The position numbers and the translations under genes were made by a program. Under the pieces are notes generated by a model. It was given only the letters and a program-made list of their open reading frames with translations. It made no database searches and was not told the DNA's origin. Of a stretch of DNA of 64,000 bases, positions 61,556-64,000 are shown in pieces (position 1 is the stretch's first letter; each line of letters begins with the position of its first letter). Source of the DNA: JAOPZW01 sp963806015 (lineage in GTDB: Bacteria; Actinomycetota; Thermoleophilia; Solirubrobacterales; Solirubrobacteraceae); assembly GCA_963806015.1 (NCBI GenBank), contig CAWDWM010000001.1:248001-312000 (forward strand). The letters run 5' to 3'.

Positions 61556-64000
61556 ATGACCTCCCAGGCCCGAGTGATGCCCACCGCGATCGCCACCAAG
61601 TGGATCTACGACTTCGCCGAAGGGTCGCGCGACATGCGCGAGCTGCTGGGCGGCAAAGGCTCCGGCATCGCCGAGATGACACGCGTGCTCGGCCCCGATC
61701 TCGTTCCCGCAGGCTTCACCATCACGACCGAGGCGTGCGTGGAGTACATGCGCGCCGACCGCGTCGCCCCCGAGGGACTCGCCGGCGCGATCGACGCGGC
61801 GCTGGCACGCCTCGAGGAGCACGCCGGCAAGCGGCTCGGCGATCGCGACGACCCGCTGCTCGTCTCCGTGCGCAGCGGCGCGCGCGACTCGATGCCGGGG
61901 ATGATGGACACCGTCCTGAACCTCGGTCTCAACGACGGAGCCGTCGAGGGGCTCGCAGCGCGCACCGGCAACCCGCGCTTCGCGTGGGACTCCTACAGGC
62001 GGCTCGTGCAGATGTTCGGCGACGTCGTGCGCGGCGTGCCCAGCGAGCGCCTCGAGGACGAGATCGCGCAGATCAAGCGCGAGCGCGGCGTGACGCTGGA
62101 CACCGAGCTCGACAGCGACGCGCTGCGCGAGCTGACGGCGCGCTTCAAGGCGCTGTACGACTTCCCCACCGACCCGCGCGAGCAGCTCGAGCAGGCCATC
62201 CTCGCGGTCTTCGATTCGTGGATGGGCGACCGCGCCGTCGCCTACCGGCGCATCAACCACATCCCCGACGACTGGGGCACGGCGGTCAACGTCCAGCAGA
62301 TGGTCTACGGCAACAAGGGCCCGACCTCGGGCTCCGGCGTGGCCTTCTCGCGCGACGAGGTCACCGGGGCGCCCGAGCCCAGCGGCGACTTCCTCATCGA
62401 CGCCCAGGGCGAGGACGTGGTCTCCGGGATGCGCACGCCGCGCGACATCGCCGAGCTCGCCGAGTGGATGCCGGAGGCGCACACGCAGCTGCTGCAGATC
62501 ATGCGCCAGCTCGAGCGCCACTACGGCGACATGCAGGACACCGAGTTCACCATCGAGGAGGGGCGCCTCTACATGCTGCAGACGCGCGCGGCCAAGCGGC
62601 CCGCGCAGGCCGCGGTGCGCTTCGCGGTCGACGCCGTACAGGAGGGCCTGCTGACGCGCGAGAAGGCAATCACGACGATCGATGCGCACTCCCTGCACGC
62701 GCTGCTGCACCCGACCTTCGACCCCTCCGCCGCCTACCACGTCATCGCGCGCGGCGTGCCGGCCTCGCCCGGCGCGGCCAAGGGCGCCATCGTGTTCACC
62801 GCGCCCGACGCCGTGGCGGCGGCCAACGACGGTCGCGCGGTGATCCTCGTGCGGCCGTTCACCGAGGCCGACGACGTTGCCGGCTTCCACGCCGCCAAGG
62901 GCATCCTCACCTCGGAGGGCGGCAAGGCCTCGCACGCGGCGCTCGTGGCACGCGGCATGGGCCGTCCGGCGGTCACCGGCGCCGGGACGCTCGACATCGA
63001 CCTGCACGCCGGCGAGGTGCGCGTGAACGGGCACGTCCTCCACGAGGGCGACCTCATCGCCATCGACGGGACGGCCGGCACCATCACGCTCGACGACGTG
63101 CCCCTGGTGACGCCGACGGTCGACGAGCGCTTCGAGACGCTGCTGACGTGGTGCGACGAGCTGCGCACGCTTGGCATTCGCGCCAACGCCGACACGCCCG
63201 AGGACGCGCGCCGCGCGCGGGCCTTCGGCGCCGAGGGCGTCGGGCTGTGCCGCACCGAGCACATGTTCATGGCCGCCGATCGCCAGCGCCAGATGCAGCG
63301 CATGATCATGGCCGACGACGAGACCGGCCGGCGCGCGGCGCTCGACGAGCTGCTCCCGCTCCAGCAGGCCGACTTCGAAGGGATCTTCGAGGCGATGGAG
63401 GGGCTGCCGATCACCATCCGGCTGCTCGACCCGCCGTTGCACGAGTTCATGCCCGATCGCATGGAGCTCATCGAGGAGGTCACCAAGGCGCGGCTGAGCA
63501 ACGCTCCCGAGACCGCCGCGATCGAGCACACCCTCGAGCGCGTGCGGGCGCTCGCGGAGGGCAACCCGATGCTCGGAACGCGCGGCGTCCGGCTCGGGCT
63601 CATCCATCCCGAGATCTACGAGATGCAGGCGCGCGCGATCTTCCGGGCCACGCGCGCGGTGCGGGAGCGCGCCGGGCGCGCGCCGAAGGTCGAGATCATG
63701 ATCCCGCTCGTGGCGTACGCCCGCGAGTTCGAGATCGCGCGCGACCTCGTCCTGCGCGTCGCCGCGGAGGAGGGCTTCGAGCCCGACGGCGACTTCGAGG
63801 TGGGCACGATGATCGAGCTGCCGCGAGCGTGCCTGGCGGCCGGCGAGATCGCCCGCTCGGCGGAGTTCTTCTCCTTCGGCACGAACGACCTCACCCAGAC
63901 GGCCCTGGGCTTCTCGCGCGACGACATCGAGGCGGCCATCGTCCCCAACTACGTCGAGACGGGCATCGTCGACCGGTCGCCGTTCGCGACGATCGACGAG
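61556..64000 (+). CDS. ppdK: pyruvate, phosphate dikinase (partial, runs off the window)
   Basis: At least 815 residues of a protein usually near 880-900. The N-terminal ATP-grasp domain has WIYDFAEGSRDMRELLGGKG, VSVRSGARDSMPGMMDTVLN and GNKGPTSGSGVAFSRD. The phosphohistidine domain has SEGGKASHAALVARGMGRPA with His460. The PEP/pyruvate barrel follows with GVGLCRTEHMF and FFSFGTNDLTQTALG. The catalytic Cys lies past the end of the window. It converts pyruvate, ATP and phosphate to PEP, AMP and pyrophosphate reversibly, useful for gluconeogenesis or low-ATP glycolysis. An ATG seven codons in (61577) is also possible. Confidence 0.95.
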   Translation, partial: MTSQARVMPTAIATKWIYDFAEGSRDMRELLGGKGSGIAEMTRVLGPDLVPAGFTITTEACVEYMRADRVAPEGLAGAIDAALARLEEHAGKRLGDRDDPLLVSVRSGARDSMPGMMDTVLNLGLNDGAVEGLAARTGNPRFAWDSYRRLVQMFGDVVRGVPSERLEDEIAQIKRERGVTLDTELDSDALRELTARFKALYDFPTDPREQLEQAILAVFDSWMGDRAVAYRRINHIPDDWGTAVNVQQMVYGNKGPTSGSGVAFSRDEVTGAPEPSGDFLIDAQGEDVVSGMRTPRDIAELAEWMPEAHTQLLQIMRQLERHYGDMQDTEFTIEEGRLYMLQTRAAKRPAQAAVRFAVDAVQEGLLTREKAITTIDAHSLHALLHPTFDPSAAYHVIARGVPASPGAAKGAIVFTAPDAVAAANDGRAVILVRPFTEADDVAGFHAAKGILTSEGGKASHAALVARGMGRPAVTGAGTLDIDLHAGEVRVNGHVLHEGDLIAIDGTAGTITLDDVPLVTPTVDERFETLLTWCDELRTLGIRANADTPEDARRARAFGAEGVGLCRTEHMFMAADRQRQMQRMIMADDETGRRAALDELLPLQQADFEGIFEAMEGLPITIRLLDPPLHEFMPDRMELIEEVTKARLSNAPETAAIEHTLERVRALAEGNPMLGTRGVRLGLIHPEIYEMQARAIFRATRAVRERAGRAPKVEIMIPLVAYAREFEIARDLVLRVAAEEGFEPDGDFEVGTMIELPRACLAAGEIARSAEFFSFGTNDLTQTALGFSRDDIEAAIVPNYVETGIVDRSPFATIDE

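Overview
The window is about 70% GC, and its gene families suggest an actinobacterium, probably of the Thermoleophilia/Solirubrobacterales. Pointers are a LexA gene with an actinobacterial-type SOS palindrome, DevS-like GAF kinases, DUF4389, DUF5661 and DUF7144 proteins, a MobF relaxase and a heliorhodopsin. No 16S gene is present, so the placement is inference.

Layout. 1-13.6 kb is ordinary chromosome: the end of an ABC-2 permease; a minus-strand nitrile-hydratase-like operon whose beta subunit is split into two genes; a glycolate-oxidase-type flavoprotein; an HD-GYP gene with a structured leader; a GlpA/GlpC-like pair; RNase P RNA; an AlkA-like glycosylase; lexA with an SOS box; ogt; an MFS transporter; and tRNA-Leu(GAG).

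13.5-36.6 kb is an integrative element of about 23 kb in the 3' end of tRNA-Leu, bounded by 92-bp direct repeats with two mismatches. It carries a tyrosine integrase broken by one in-frame TAG, two excisionase-like genes, a TrwC/TraA-type relaxase-helicase, and cargo. The cargo includes a CarH-type B12 photoreceptor regulator divergent from a fasciclin gene, an ABC transporter, a DUF5661-TspO fusion, a heliorhodopsin, an SDR and an SRPBCC/thioredoxin-like fusion. Several decayed genes (G6PD, ROK, an SCP2-like protein) and a small inverted-repeat element show the island is eroding. No type IV secretion genes are seen, so if it ever moved it was probably mobilised by another element.

36.6-42.4 kb holds a nickel-binding-like DUF4242 protein, a BTAD/AAA regulator split by an IS256-family element with an 8-bp target duplication, a methyltransferase and a small membrane protein.

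42.5-64 kb resembles a mycobacterial DosR-type hypoxia/dormancy region: an Mg2+-type P-ATPase, a 217-aa NarL-family regulator, two GAF kinases that keep the DevS haem His and distal Tyr, a tandem universal stress protein, three paralogous FAD oxidoreductases, a haem membrane protein with ApbE and two small exported proteins, a PhoB-type two-component operon, and the start of pyruvate phosphate dikinase. My reading is that the kinases sense O2, NO or redox state and the NarL protein drives the flavoproteins, stress protein and PPDK. This is inference from families and neighbourhood.
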